A stretch of DNA of 64,000 nt from Bog-473 sp963751335. Lineage in GTDB: Bacteria > Actinomycetota > Acidimicrobiia > Acidimicrobiales > RAAP-2. The notes under the pieces are model-generated. The model had not been told where the DNA came from. It did no database searches and saw only the letters and a program-made list of their open reading frames with translations. Positions 56,317 to 64,000 of this stretch are shown piece by piece (position 1 is the stretch's first letter; each line of letters begins with the position of its first letter). The stretch covers positions 62,001 to 126,000 of the forward strand of contig CAVVUB010000001.1 in assembly GCA_963751335.1 (NCBI GenBank). Reading direction: 5' to 3'. The translations under genes and the position numbers were made by a program.

Positions 56317-57404
56317 ACCGTCCCCGTTATTTCGCTCGCATTGCGCACCGGGCGAAGCATCTGCGGACCGCCCGGAGCGCTTTCTTGGCCGCGTCCCTCG
56401 GTGCCGGACTGCTCGCGGCGTCGGCGGCAGCCGCCCCGTCGCCCGCCGGCGCCTCCTCGTCGAACGCCCCGATCACGCTCTACAGCGGTCAGCACGTGCA
56501 GACGACCCAAGCATTGGTCAACGCGTTCGAGAAGAAGACGGGCATCCAGGTCAACGTCCGCTTCGACGACGAGGACACCATGGCCGACCAGCTGGTAGTC
56601 GAGGGTTCGCACGCACGCGCCGACGTGTTCTTCACGGAGAACACGCCGCCCCTGCAGTTCTTGGCCTCGAAGCACCTGTTGGCGCCGGTGGCCAAGTCCA
56701 CGCTGGCCACGACGCCAGCGAAGTACGAGTCGACCAATGGCATGTGGGCAGGTGTCTCGGCCCGGGTCAGCGTCATGGTCTACAACACGTCCCTGCTCAA
56801 GCCGAGCCAGCTCCCAACATCGGCCATGCAACTGGCGCAGCCCCAGTGGAAAGGCAAGGTCGCGCTCGCCGGCGGTGAGACGGACTTCCAGCCCATCGTC
56901 ACCTCGATTGCCCGGACGTACGGCAAGGCCGCCGCTCTCAAGTGGTTGGAGGGGTTGAAGGCGAACGCCGGCAGCAGCCACCAGTACCCGGACAACGAGA
57001 CCGTGGCCGACGAGGTCAACCGCGGGCAGGTCGCCGTCGGCCTGGTCAATCAGTACTACTGGTACAGGGAGCGGGCCGAAATCGGCGCCGCGAACATGCA
57101 TTCGGCGATCGCCTACTTCGCGCCGCACGACGTTGGGTATGTGGTCGACGTGGCGGGGGCTGGCATCCTGCGCTCCACCCAGCACATGGCGGAGGCGCAA
57201 AAACTGGTCGCCTTCTTCGACTCGGTTCAGGGCCAGCAGATCATCGCTCACAGCGACAGCTTCGAGTACCCGATTGCCTCCGGGGTCACCACGGCGCAGC
57301 CTGAGACGCCATTCGACCAGCTCCAGCCCAACCCCATCACGCTCGAGCAGCTCGGCACCGGGGCGGAGGCCATCAAGCTCCTCCAGGAGGCGCAGCTCTT
57401 GTGA
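56313..57404 (+). CDS. Ferric-iron ABC transporter substrate-binding protein
   Basis: 363 residues. A signal sequence of about 48 residues with a long basic n-region, then ITLYSGQHVQTTQALVNAFE, RADVFFTENTPPLQF and GQVAVGLVNQYYWYRERAEI, where the adjacent tyrosines are the iron ligands of FbpA/FutA-type proteins. Captures Fe(III) outside the membrane. ATG overlaps the lipoprotein stop. Confidence 0.9.
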   Translation: MNRPRYFARIAHRAKHLRTARSAFLAASLGAGLLAASAAAAPSPAGASSSNAPITLYSGQHVQTTQALVNAFEKKTGIQVNVRFDDEDTMADQLVVEGSHARADVFFTENTPPLQFLASKHLLAPVAKSTLATTPAKYESTNGMWAGVSARVSVMVYNTSLLKPSQLPTSAMQLAQPQWKGKVALAGGETDFQPIVTSIARTYGKAAALKWLEGLKANAGSSHQYPDNETVADEVNRGQVAVGLVNQYYWYRERAEIGAANMHSAIAYFAPHDVGYVVDVAGAGILRSTQHMAEAQKLVAFFDSVQGQQIIAHSDSFEYPIASGVTTAQPETPFDQLQPNPITLEQLGTGAEAIKLLQEAQLL

Positions 57405-57420
57405 GCGTGGGCACGGTGGC

Positions 57421-59202
57421 GTGACCACCGCTGCGGCTCCGACGCAGGGACCGAGGGAATCTCCGGGCGACCTGCACCGGGAGCGGCCTGCCCACGAACA
57501 GGAGGACGGGCGCCGACGCGGGGGTCAGGGCGGCCGCCGTGCGCGCTGGCACCACGGCCGGGACCGGGTTCGTCACCACTTGCATCACCACCAAGGACCG
57601 GGCCGGCATCGCACCGGGCCACCCGTCCTCTTCGCGGCAGCGGTCGTCATCGCATTGGCCGTCATCACACCCCTCGTCTTCCTGGTGGTCGAGGCGCTCC
57701 AGACGGGCTGGTCGACCCTTCAACCGCTGTTGTTCCGCCATCTGACCGGCGAGCTCATCTGGAACACGGTGACCCTCACCGTGGTGGTGACCGTCCTTTG
57801 TGCTGCGCTGGGCACCGTGCTGGCGTGGTTCGTCGAGCGGACCAACCTGCCCGGCCGCGGGATGTGGGCCGTTCTGGCGGTGATCCCCCTCGGCATTCCC
57901 GACTTCGTCGTGAGCTTCGGCTGGCGCGCCATCTTCCCGTCGTTCGGCGGTTTCTGGGCCGCTGTCCTCGTCATGACGCTCGCCGTCTATCCGTTGGTGT
58001 TCCTGCCGGTGGCGGCGAACATGCGCAACGCCGACCCCGCCCAAGAGGAGGTGGCCCGGAGCCTGGGGCTCGGACGGCTCGCCACCTTCTGGAAGGTGAC
58101 GGTGGGACAGGCCCGTCTGGCCATCCTCGGCGGCTCGGTGCTCGTGGCGCTGGTGTGCCTGGCCGAGTTCGGTGCCTTCGAGATCCTCGGCTTCCGCACC
58201 CTCACCACCGAGGCCTACACCGAGTTCAGCGTGGGTTTCGACACCTCAGCCGGGTGCGCGCTCTCCCTCATCCTGGTGCTCCTCGGCGTCATCCTTCTGG
58301 CGGGGGAGGGCGCCGCCCGGGGGAAGGGACGTGCCGCCCGTGTGGGTTCGGGCGCCTCGCGTGCGCTTCGACCCCGTCCGCTCGGCCGTAGCACGCTGCC
58401 GGTGCTCGGGTTCATGACGGGGATCGCGGTGCTGGCGCTGGGTGTCCCGGTGGGTGCCATCGTGTACCTGATCGTCGCGGGTGGAACGTCGACCGTGCCG
58501 AATGCCTCGATCTGGGAGGCCACGCTCACCACGGCCGGCTATGCGGCCGGAGCGGGACTGGTGGCCATGGTCGCCGCCCTCCCCATCGCGCTGTTGTCCG
58601 TCCGCTATCCGAGCCGGCGCATCGCAGTGCTCGAACGAACGTCGATGTTGATTCTGGCCGTGCCGAGCATCGTCATCGCGTTGAGCGCCGTGTATGTGAC
58701 CAACCATTTCCTCGAAGGCCAGTGGTACCAGACGAGCCCGTTGCTCATCGTGGTGTACGCCGTGATGTTCTTCCCGATGGCGGTCGTCGCCGTGCGGGCC
58801 GCCGTGGCCCGGGCCCCCGTCGGGCTCGAGGAGGTGGGACACTCGCTCGGGGTGAGCCGGCTGTCCGTGTTCTGGCGGGTCACGTTGCCCCTGATCGGGC
58901 CGGGTCTGGCGGCCGCCTTCTGCCTCGTGTTCTTGGAGACGGCAACCGAGCTGACGGCCACCCTCATCCTCATCCCTACCGGAGTGCAGACGTTGGCGAC
59001 CGGATTCTGGGCCCAGCAGACCAACCTCAGCTACGGAGCGGCGGCACCGTACGCAGGGATCATGGTTCTCATCGCCGCGGTCCCGAGCTACGTACTGGGT
59101 CGCTGGTTCGACCGATTGCCTGCCCGCACGGCGGCGGCCGGGGTGACTCCACCCACACCCATCACGACCGAGGTGTTGCCAGCGGCCACAATTGGGCGAT
59201 GA
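57421..59202 (+). CDS. Ferric-iron ABC transporter permease (two fused permease domains)
   Basis: 593 residues with about twelve membrane helices and two EAA loops, EVARSLGLGRLATFWKVTVG and EEVGHSLGVSRLSVFWRVTL, as in FbpB. The cytosolic N-terminal 65 residues are basic and contain HHGRDRVRHHLHHH, a histidine cluster not normal for this family. GTG 57421 is the only start in frame that fits; GTG 57401 stops after seven codons. Confidence 0.9.
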   Translation: MTTAAAPTQGPRESPGDLHRERPAHEQEDGRRRGGQGGRRARWHHGRDRVRHHLHHHQGPGRHRTGPPVLFAAAVVIALAVITPLVFLVVEALQTGWSTLQPLLFRHLTGELIWNTVTLTVVVTVLCAALGTVLAWFVERTNLPGRGMWAVLAVIPLGIPDFVVSFGWRAIFPSFGGFWAAVLVMTLAVYPLVFLPVAANMRNADPAQEEVARSLGLGRLATFWKVTVGQARLAILGGSVLVALVCLAEFGAFEILGFRTLTTEAYTEFSVGFDTSAGCALSLILVLLGVILLAGEGAARGKGRAARVGSGASRALRPRPLGRSTLPVLGFMTGIAVLALGVPVGAIVYLIVAGGTSTVPNASIWEATLTTAGYAAGAGLVAMVAALPIALLSVRYPSRRIAVLERTSMLILAVPSIVIALSAVYVTNHFLEGQWYQTSPLLIVVYAVMFFPMAVVAVRAAVARAPVGLEEVGHSLGVSRLSVFWRVTLPLIGPGLAAAFCLVFLETATELTATLILIPTGVQTLATGFWAQQTNLSYGAAAPYAGIMVLIAAVPSYVLGRWFDRLPARTAAAGVTPPTPITTEVLPAATIGR

Positions 59203-60362
59203 AGGAGCTCGCCGTCCACGGCGTCCAGAAGTCGTTCGGTGGGCTCGGCGTGCTCGACGGCGTCGACCTGACCATCCCGGCGGGAAGCTTCACCGCCGTT
59301 CTCGGGTCATCGGGCAGTGGCAAGACGACGCTGCTGCGGATCGTGGCCGGTTTCGAGCGCCTCGACGCCGGCGAGGTCCTCTTGGGTGGCGAGGTCGTCG
59401 ACGACGGCCACCAGGTCTTCGTGCCCAGTGAGCACCGCCGCATCGGGTACGTGCCCCAAGAGGGTGCGCTGTTTCCTCACTTGTCGGTCGGACGCAATGT
59501 GGCCTTCGGTCTGCGCCGGGGGCCGAACCGTCGGGCCCGCGTCCTCGAGCTCCTCGAGATGGTGGGACTCTCGGGCTTGCACCGGCGCTATCCCCACCAA
59601 CTCTCGGGGGGGCAGCAACAGAGGGTCGCCCTGGCCCGTGCCCTGGCCACTGATCCCGAGGTCGTTCTTCTCGACGAACCGTTCTCCTCGCTCGACGCCA
59701 GCCTGCGGGCAAGTGTGCGGGGCGAGGTGCACGACGTCCTGAGGCGGGCGGGTACGACCTCGATCCTCGTCACCCACGACCAGGACGAGGCTCTGTCCAT
59801 GGCCGACCAGGTCGCGGTGCTCCGCCACGGCGTGATTGCCCAGCTGGACACGCCCTCGGGCATCTACCAACGACCCCTCGACCCGGCGCTGGCCCGCTTC
59901 CTGGGCGAATCCAACGTGCTGCACGCGAACGTCAGCACCGAGGGCCCCAACGGATTCGCGGGGGCCATGGTGGCCGACACGCCACTGGGCTCGCTGCCGG
60001 TCGAAGGATGGCCGGCCCCCGAAGGGGCCGGTTTGGCCCATGTCATGATCCGACCCGAGCAGCTGGTCATCGGTGACGTCGACCCGGACCGGCTGGCCGG
60101 CACGGTCGAGAGCTACGAGTACTACGGCCATGATGCGGTGGCCAGGGTGAGGCCCGAGACCGAGCAACTCGCCGACCTGGTCGTCCGCGTGACCGGGGGG
60201 ACCCCGCTCGTGACCGGCTCCCGAGTCGGCCTGAGCGTCCAGGGGTCGGTGGTGGCCTGGCCCATCCACGAGTCCGATCACAGCCACGAACACGGCCCTG
60301 ACGGGGGGCGGCACCACAAGCGCCAGGACGTCACCGAGAAATTGAGAAACACGCCTCCGTAA
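59199..60362 (+). CDS. Ferric-iron ABC transporter ATP-binding protein
   Basis: 387 residues. Walker A GSSGSGKTTLLRI, Q-loop YVPQEGALFPHLSV, signature LSGGQQQRVALARALA, Walker B EVVLLDEPFSSLD, switch VTHDQDEALSMAD; then a TOBE-like domain (about 280-360). The last 30 residues are histidine-rich (SDHSHEHGPDGGRHHKRQ). It energises Fe(III) import together with the two genes before it. ATG overlaps the permease stop. Confidence 0.93.
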   Translation: MKELAVHGVQKSFGGLGVLDGVDLTIPAGSFTAVLGSSGSGKTTLLRIVAGFERLDAGEVLLGGEVVDDGHQVFVPSEHRRIGYVPQEGALFPHLSVGRNVAFGLRRGPNRRARVLELLEMVGLSGLHRRYPHQLSGGQQQRVALARALATDPEVVLLDEPFSSLDASLRASVRGEVHDVLRRAGTTSILVTHDQDEALSMADQVAVLRHGVIAQLDTPSGIYQRPLDPALARFLGESNVLHANVSTEGPNGFAGAMVADTPLGSLPVEGWPAPEGAGLAHVMIRPEQLVIGDVDPDRLAGTVESYEYYGHDAVARVRPETEQLADLVVRVTGGTPLVTGSRVGLSVQGSVVAWPIHESDHSHEHGPDGGRHHKRQDVTEKLRNTPP

Positions 60363-60424
60363 CTACAGCGGTGTCGTCCGAGGTCCAGTACCATGGCCGA
60401 CGGAGATTCGAGTAGGGAGGTGGG

Positions 60425-60943
60425 GTGGTCGACGTGTCGAAAACCCAGGTCGGTGGGTTTCACGGGCCGCAGGTGTGCGGCCTTGTGGGGATCACCTACC
60501 GCCAACTTGATTACTGGGCCCGGACCGGGCTGCTTCAGCCGTCGGTGGCCTCGGCCACGGGGAGTGGTTCGCGGCGGATCTACTCCTATTCCGATGTGCT
60601 CGAGCTCAAGGTCATCAAGCAGCTCCTCGACGCCGGCGTCTCCCTGCAGTCGGCCCGGCGGGCGGCCGAATGCCTACGCCAAGATCTCGGGTCCGATCTG
60701 GCCTCGGCCAACCTGGTGCTCACCGGTTCGAGTTCGGTGCTGGCCCGAACCAACGGCGAGGTCGTCGACCTGCTCGCTGGCGGTCAGGGCGTGTTCAACA
60801 TCGTGCCGCTCGCCGGCGTGCTCGACGAGCTCGAGGCTGACATCGTTCGCCTCGATCAGGCCGCCGCCGAGAAAGCCGAGCGCACAGCCGCTCCGAGATC
60901 GCGTCCTGCTCGCGTGTCGGTGGCCAAGGCCGCCGGCGCGTGA
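60425..60943 (+). CDS. MerR-family transcriptional regulator
   Basis: 172 residues. GPQVCGLVGITYRQLDYWAR, TGLLQPSVASATGSGSRRIY, SYSDVLELKVIKQLLDAGVS is a MerR winged helix; a coiled coil and a small C-terminal domain follow. It resembles the short MerR protein (Rv1830 type) that in Mycobacterium lies close to gcvB. GTG with GGAGGTGGG upstream. Target genes may be the gcv genes next door; this is inferred from position. Confidence 0.87.
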   Translation: MVDVSKTQVGGFHGPQVCGLVGITYRQLDYWARTGLLQPSVASATGSGSRRIYSYSDVLELKVIKQLLDAGVSLQSARRAAECLRQDLGSDLASANLVLTGSSSVLARTNGEVVDLLAGGQGVFNIVPLAGVLDELEADIVRLDQAAAEKAERTAAPRSRPARVSVAKAAGA

Positions 60944-61353
60944 GCGACGACACCCCGCTCGCCCTCGATCGCGACGCAAAGCAGCGCCGACACCATCCGG
61001 CATCCACTCCCGCCGCACAGCTCCGCTTCGCCCACCCCTCCGAGCAGCTCTTTGCAACGCTGCTCGATCTCGCCGGTGAACGCTGGGAGTACGAACCGGT
61101 CGAGTTCCCACTCAAGTGGGACGAGAAGGGGATGCCGATCGCCGGATTCCGGCCGGATTTCTACCTTCCCCAACGGGGTCTGTTCATCGAGTTGACCACG
61201 GCGGATCAGCGCCTGGTGACCCGCAAGAACGGCAAGGTACGGCGGATGCGCGAGCTCTACCCCGAGGTGCCCATCGTCGTCGTGTACCAGCGCGACTTCA
61301 TGTCGCTGCTCGAGTCACACGGCATGGGGGTTCCTTCCACCTCCGCCGCGTAG
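60940..61353 (+). CDS. Small protein with PD-(D/E)XK-nuclease-like core
   Basis: 137 residues. After a disordered start, YEPVEFPLKWDEKGMPIAGF and RPDFYLPQRGLFIELTTADQ place an Asp and a Glu in the spacing of restriction-endonuclease-like folds; the usual Lys two residues after the Glu is Thr here, with KNGKVRRMRELYPEVPIVVV following. It overlaps the MerR stop by four bases (GTGA) and is followed by gcvT. The family call is by pattern only; activity is not assured. Confidence 0.55.
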   Translation: MSDDTPLALDRDAKQRRHHPASTPAAQLRFAHPSEQLFATLLDLAGERWEYEPVEFPLKWDEKGMPIAGFRPDFYLPQRGLFIELTTADQRLVTRKNGKVRRMRELYPEVPIVVVYQRDFMSLLESHGMGVPSTSAA

Positions 61354-61356
61354 TCT
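61351..61356 (+). promoter_or_regulatory. -10 box overlapping the upstream stop codon, before gcvT
   Basis: TAGTCT includes the TAG stop of the preceding gene and lies six bases before ATG 61363; leaderless gcvT. Confidence 0.45.
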
Positions 61357-61362
61357 GGCCCG

Positions 61363-62436
61363 ATGCCTGATCAGGACAGGGTTTCGCCTCTGCACGCGGC
61401 ACACGTCGCGCTCGGAGCGAAAATGGTCGCCTTCGGCGGGTGGGAGATGCCGCTGTCCTATCCGAGCGGAACGGTGGCCGAGCACAGAGCCTGTCGCGAG
61501 CATGCCGTTGCCTTCGACGTGAGCCATCTCGGTACGGTACGCGTCGTGGGGAGTGACGCCTTCGAGCACCTCCAGCACTCCTTCAGCAACGACCTGCGCA
61601 AGGTGCATCCGGGACGGGCCCAGTACACCCACCTCTTGGACGTGGACGGTTCGGTCATCGATGACATCATCGTGTGGTGGGTGGACGAGGAGCGCTTCGA
61701 CGTGATGCCCAATGCGTCCAACACCAGCAGTGTCCGTGGTGCCATCGGGGGTGAAGACGTGACGCACGAGCGGGCGGTCATCGCGGTCCAGGGCCCCGAG
61801 GCCCGCGACCACCTGTCCACGGTGTCGACGCAGGCCGGCTCGGTGCATCGGTTCTGCGTCGAGCGCTTCGAGTGGGAGGGCGCTCCCTGCCTGGTCGCCG
61901 GCACGGGCTACACCGGCGAAGACGGCGTGGAGTGCGAGGTTCCGGCCGAGGTCGCACCTGCCTTTTGGGAGGCGATCCTGGCGAGCGGGGTCCAGCCGGC
62001 GGGCCTCGGTGCCCGAGACACGCTGCGCCTCGAGGCGGGCCTCCCGTTACACGGACACGAGCTCGGCCCGGGCATCACCCCTCTGCAGGCCGGTCTGGCC
62101 TGGGTCGTGGGCTGGGACAAGGATGCCTTTACCGGTCGGGAGGCGCTCGTGGAGGAAAGGGCAGCGGGTCCGGCTCGACGGCTCCGTGGCCTGGTCGCGG
62201 ATGGCCGACAGCCACTCCGGGACGGGGCCGAGATCCAGGTGCGGGGCGAACAGGTCGGGATTCTGACGAGCGGGAACTTCTCGCCGATGCGCGAGTGTGG
62301 CATCGGGCTGGGGCTGGTCGAGGCCGATGCCCAGCTGCTCGAAGGAGATGCCGTGACCGTGTTGCAACGGGGTAGGGAGCGGGTTGCGACGCTCGTCCGG
62401 CCACCCCTGTGGCCGATCCGGGACGAGAGCGAATAA
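61363..62436 (+). CDS. gcvT: Aminomethyltransferase, glycine cleavage T protein
   Basis: 357 residues. SPLHAAHVALGAKMVAFGGW, EHRACREHAVAFDVSHLGTV, VAVQGPEARDHL-type folate-domain text and LAWVVGWDKDAFTGREALVE are GcvT blocks. It transfers the methylene group from the H protein to tetrahydrofolate, releasing ammonia. It is not preceded by a riboswitch. Confidence 0.95.
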   Translation: MPDQDRVSPLHAAHVALGAKMVAFGGWEMPLSYPSGTVAEHRACREHAVAFDVSHLGTVRVVGSDAFEHLQHSFSNDLRKVHPGRAQYTHLLDVDGSVIDDIIVWWVDEERFDVMPNASNTSSVRGAIGGEDVTHERAVIAVQGPEARDHLSTVSTQAGSVHRFCVERFEWEGAPCLVAGTGYTGEDGVECEVPAEVAPAFWEAILASGVQPAGLGARDTLRLEAGLPLHGHELGPGITPLQAGLAWVVGWDKDAFTGREALVEERAAGPARRLRGLVADGRQPLRDGAEIQVRGEQVGILTSGNFSPMRECGIGLGLVEADAQLLEGDAVTVLQRGRERVATLVRPPLWPIRDESE

Positions 62437-62521
62437 CCAGGTCGCTGGGAAAGCAACTTTTGGCCGGGGCGGGTGCCATAAGATACCAACCACAACTGAA
62501 TACGCCGATTGAACCGAAGCG

Positions 62522-62702
62522 CCAGAGTCCCCGAAAGAGCAGGCGAGGGGACGCCGGAGGAGCAACTCTCCCCGAGAAACTCTCAGGCCGACATACCGCT
62601 TCGGCGAGGCAACTCTGGAAAGCGCGCACAAGTGTGCCCGCACCGAAGGTGGAAGTCGCCCTCAGGCGGCGAGACTCTCAGGTCACATGACAGAGCGGGG
62701 AG
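62522..62702 (+). promoter_or_regulatory. Tandem glycine riboswitch upstream of gcvP
   Basis: Two aptamers in a row. Aptamer 1 (62522-62618) is closed by CCAGAGT (62522-62528) with ACTCTGG (62612-62618) and contains GAAACTCTCAGGCC. Aptamer 2 (about 62621-62700) contains CACCGAAGGTGGAAG, GAGACTCTCAGGT and GACAGAG. These are the conserved glycine-aptamer cores. Glycine binding is expected to switch on gcvP. The start codon lies 50 bases further on, behind AGGAG. Confidence 0.9.
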
Positions 62703-62751
62703 GACATCCAAGAGGCACTGCGTGAGCCGTGGTGCAAGCGAGGAGACCTCC

Positions 62752-64000
62752 GTGACCGAGACGACAGGCAAACGACTTGAAAGCTTCGATGGCTTCCTGC
62801 ATCGCCATGTCGGCACATCCGACGACGAGCAGGCGGTGATGCTCAAGGAACTCGGTTTCGAGAGCCTCGATGCCCTGATCGACGCCGCCGTTCCCGGCGC
62901 CGTGCGCAGCCTGGACGCACTCCGGCTTCCGTCGGCCGCCAGCGAACACGAGGTGCTCGATGAGTTGCGCCTCCTGGCCGCCTCCAACGAGGTGCTCGAG
63001 CCGATGATCGGACTCGGTTACCACGGGACGATCACGCCCGGCGTCATCCGGCGCAACGTCCTCGAGAGCCCCTCGTGGTACACCGCCTACACGCCGTACC
63101 AGCCCGAGATCAGCCAGGGCCGGCTCGAAGCGCTGTTCAATTTCCAGACCATGGTGTCGGACCTGACCGGACTCGACACGGCGAATGCCTCCCTGCTCGA
63201 CGAGGGCACGGCGGTGGCAGAAGCGGTCACGCTGATGCGGCGGCGGCATAGGGGCGATTCCAACCGTGTTGCCGTGGATGCCGACTGCTTCCCCCAGACT
63301 TTGGCCGTCCTGAAGACCCGCCTGGCCCCGCTCGGGATCGAGGTCGTGGTCACGGACCTCGACCAGGGTCTGCCGGCGGGTGAACTGTTCGGCGTCGTCG
63401 CGCAGTACCCGGGCTGTTCGGGGAGGATCCGCGATTTCGCCGCCGTCACGGAGGAGGCACATGGTGGCGGTGCGCTGGTCGCCGTGGCCGCCGATCTCCT
63501 GGCTCTCACAGTGCTGACGCCACCGGGGGAGTGGGGTGCCGATGTCGTGGTGGGCTCCTCGCAGCGATTCGGTGTTCCGCTTTGGTACGGCGGACCACAT
63601 GCGGCCTTCATGGCGGTGGGCTCCGGCCTGGAGCGCGACCTGCCCGGGCGCCTGGTTGGCCTCTCGGTCGATGCCGAGGGGCGGTCGGCCTACCGGTTGG
63701 CCCTGCAGACGCGTGAGCAGCACATCCGTCGCGAGAAGGCCACATCGAACATCTGCACCGCTCAGGTGCTCCTGGCCGTGGTGGCATCCATGTACGCCGT
63801 GTATCACGGACCCGAAGGCCTGCGCAGCATTGCCGCGACGCGTGCACAGCCGAACCGTCGAGATCGCGACCGGATTGGAGCGCGCGGGGTTCGGACTGGC
63901 CGCCCGGGAGTTCTTCGACACCTTGGTCGTAGAGGCGCCACAACGAGCGCGCGGTGTCGTCGCTGCAGCACATGACCATGGCGTTCTTCTCCGGCTCGTC
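62752..64000 (+). CDS. gcvP: Glycine dehydrogenase (decarboxylating), P protein, 5' part, frameshifted near 63840
   Basis: GTG 62752 with AGGAG six bases upstream gives FDGFLHRHVGTSDDEQAVML, GLGYHGTITPGVIRRNVLES, PYQPEISQGRLEALFNFQTM and TSNICTAQVLLAVVASMYAV, the N-terminal half of GcvP. At GLRSIAATR the frame changes by one base, and the protein continues VHSRTVEIATGLERAGFGLA to the window edge. An extra base near 63833-63841 explains it. The PLP lysine is beyond the window. GcvP decarboxylates glycine and loads the H protein. Confidence 0.93.

Overview
The window is GC-rich chromosomal DNA, almost entirely housekeeping, from an actinobacterium. The 16S rRNA text, the argCJBDFRGH order and the gcvH-garA-merR-DUF151 block (the order known from Mycobacterium) point to Actinomycetota, and the 16S looks most like the class Acidimicrobiia. 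That placement is my reading, not a database result. Many genes have a TANNNT -10 box exactly 6-7 bases before the start codon, which is the mark of leaderless mRNAs.

Layout: 1-2.7 kb holds the end of a PaaI-type thioesterase gene, hisG, a cold-shock-like gene, and a TetR gene facing an SRPBCC gene across a 16-bp palindrome. 2.7-11.2 kb is the translation block: DUF1844, infC (AUC start), rpmI, rplT, a SpoU methyltransferase, pheS, pheT, then two tandem double-GNAT acetyltransferases. 11.3-19.8 kb is the complete arginine operon argCJBDFRGH behind one promoter that carries an ArgR-type operator. 20.2-22.6 kb has a wax ester synthase/DGAT, a gene remnant and an AAG/MPG-type DNA glycosylase.

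22.8-30.6 kb is one rRNA operon (16S-23S-5S) without spacer tRNAs, with its promoter, processing stalks and terminator. The 23S gene is the most striking object here. Three group I introns interrupt it, at sites that correspond to E. coli 1923, about 1931, and 2593. The first two are separated by an exon of only eight bases. The 1923 intron carries an intact single-motif LAGLIDADG endonuclease gene; this is the I-CeuI site. The 2593 intron carries a frameshifted relative of I-CreI, at the I-CreI site.

30.7-42 kb has ltrA, a disordered/TPR protein, an L,D-transpeptidase, class I aldolase, 2-oxoacid:ferredoxin oxidoreductase (alpha and beta), an SRPBCC protein and DUF1015. 41.7-48.1 kb has a CDP-alcohol phosphatidyltransferase, a nucleotidyltransferase fused to a degenerate phosphomannomutase, gcvH, a GarA-like FHA protein, a MerR regulator, DUF151 and a DUF4232 lipoprotein. 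48.2-55.7 kb has a YhdH-type reductase, S9 peptidase, GT87-like membrane protein, thiD, thiG and a histidine phosphatase. 55.8-60.4 kb is a ferric-iron ABC transporter operon behind a DtxR-like inverted repeat. 60.4-64 kb has a second MerR, a small nuclease-like protein, gcvT, a tandem glycine riboswitch and the 5' part of gcvP. The glycine cleavage genes are therefore split between two loci (44.8 kb and 61-64 kb).

At least nine reading frames are broken by a single-base shift while both halves stay well conserved (tetR, spoU, argD 5' end, the 21.8-kb remnant, the I-CreI-like gene, ltrA 5' end, the oxidoreductase alpha subunit, gcvP). Such a density in conserved genes suggests residual sequencing indels rather than real gene decay for most of them. 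No CRISPR, insertion sequence, prophage or tRNA gene was seen.
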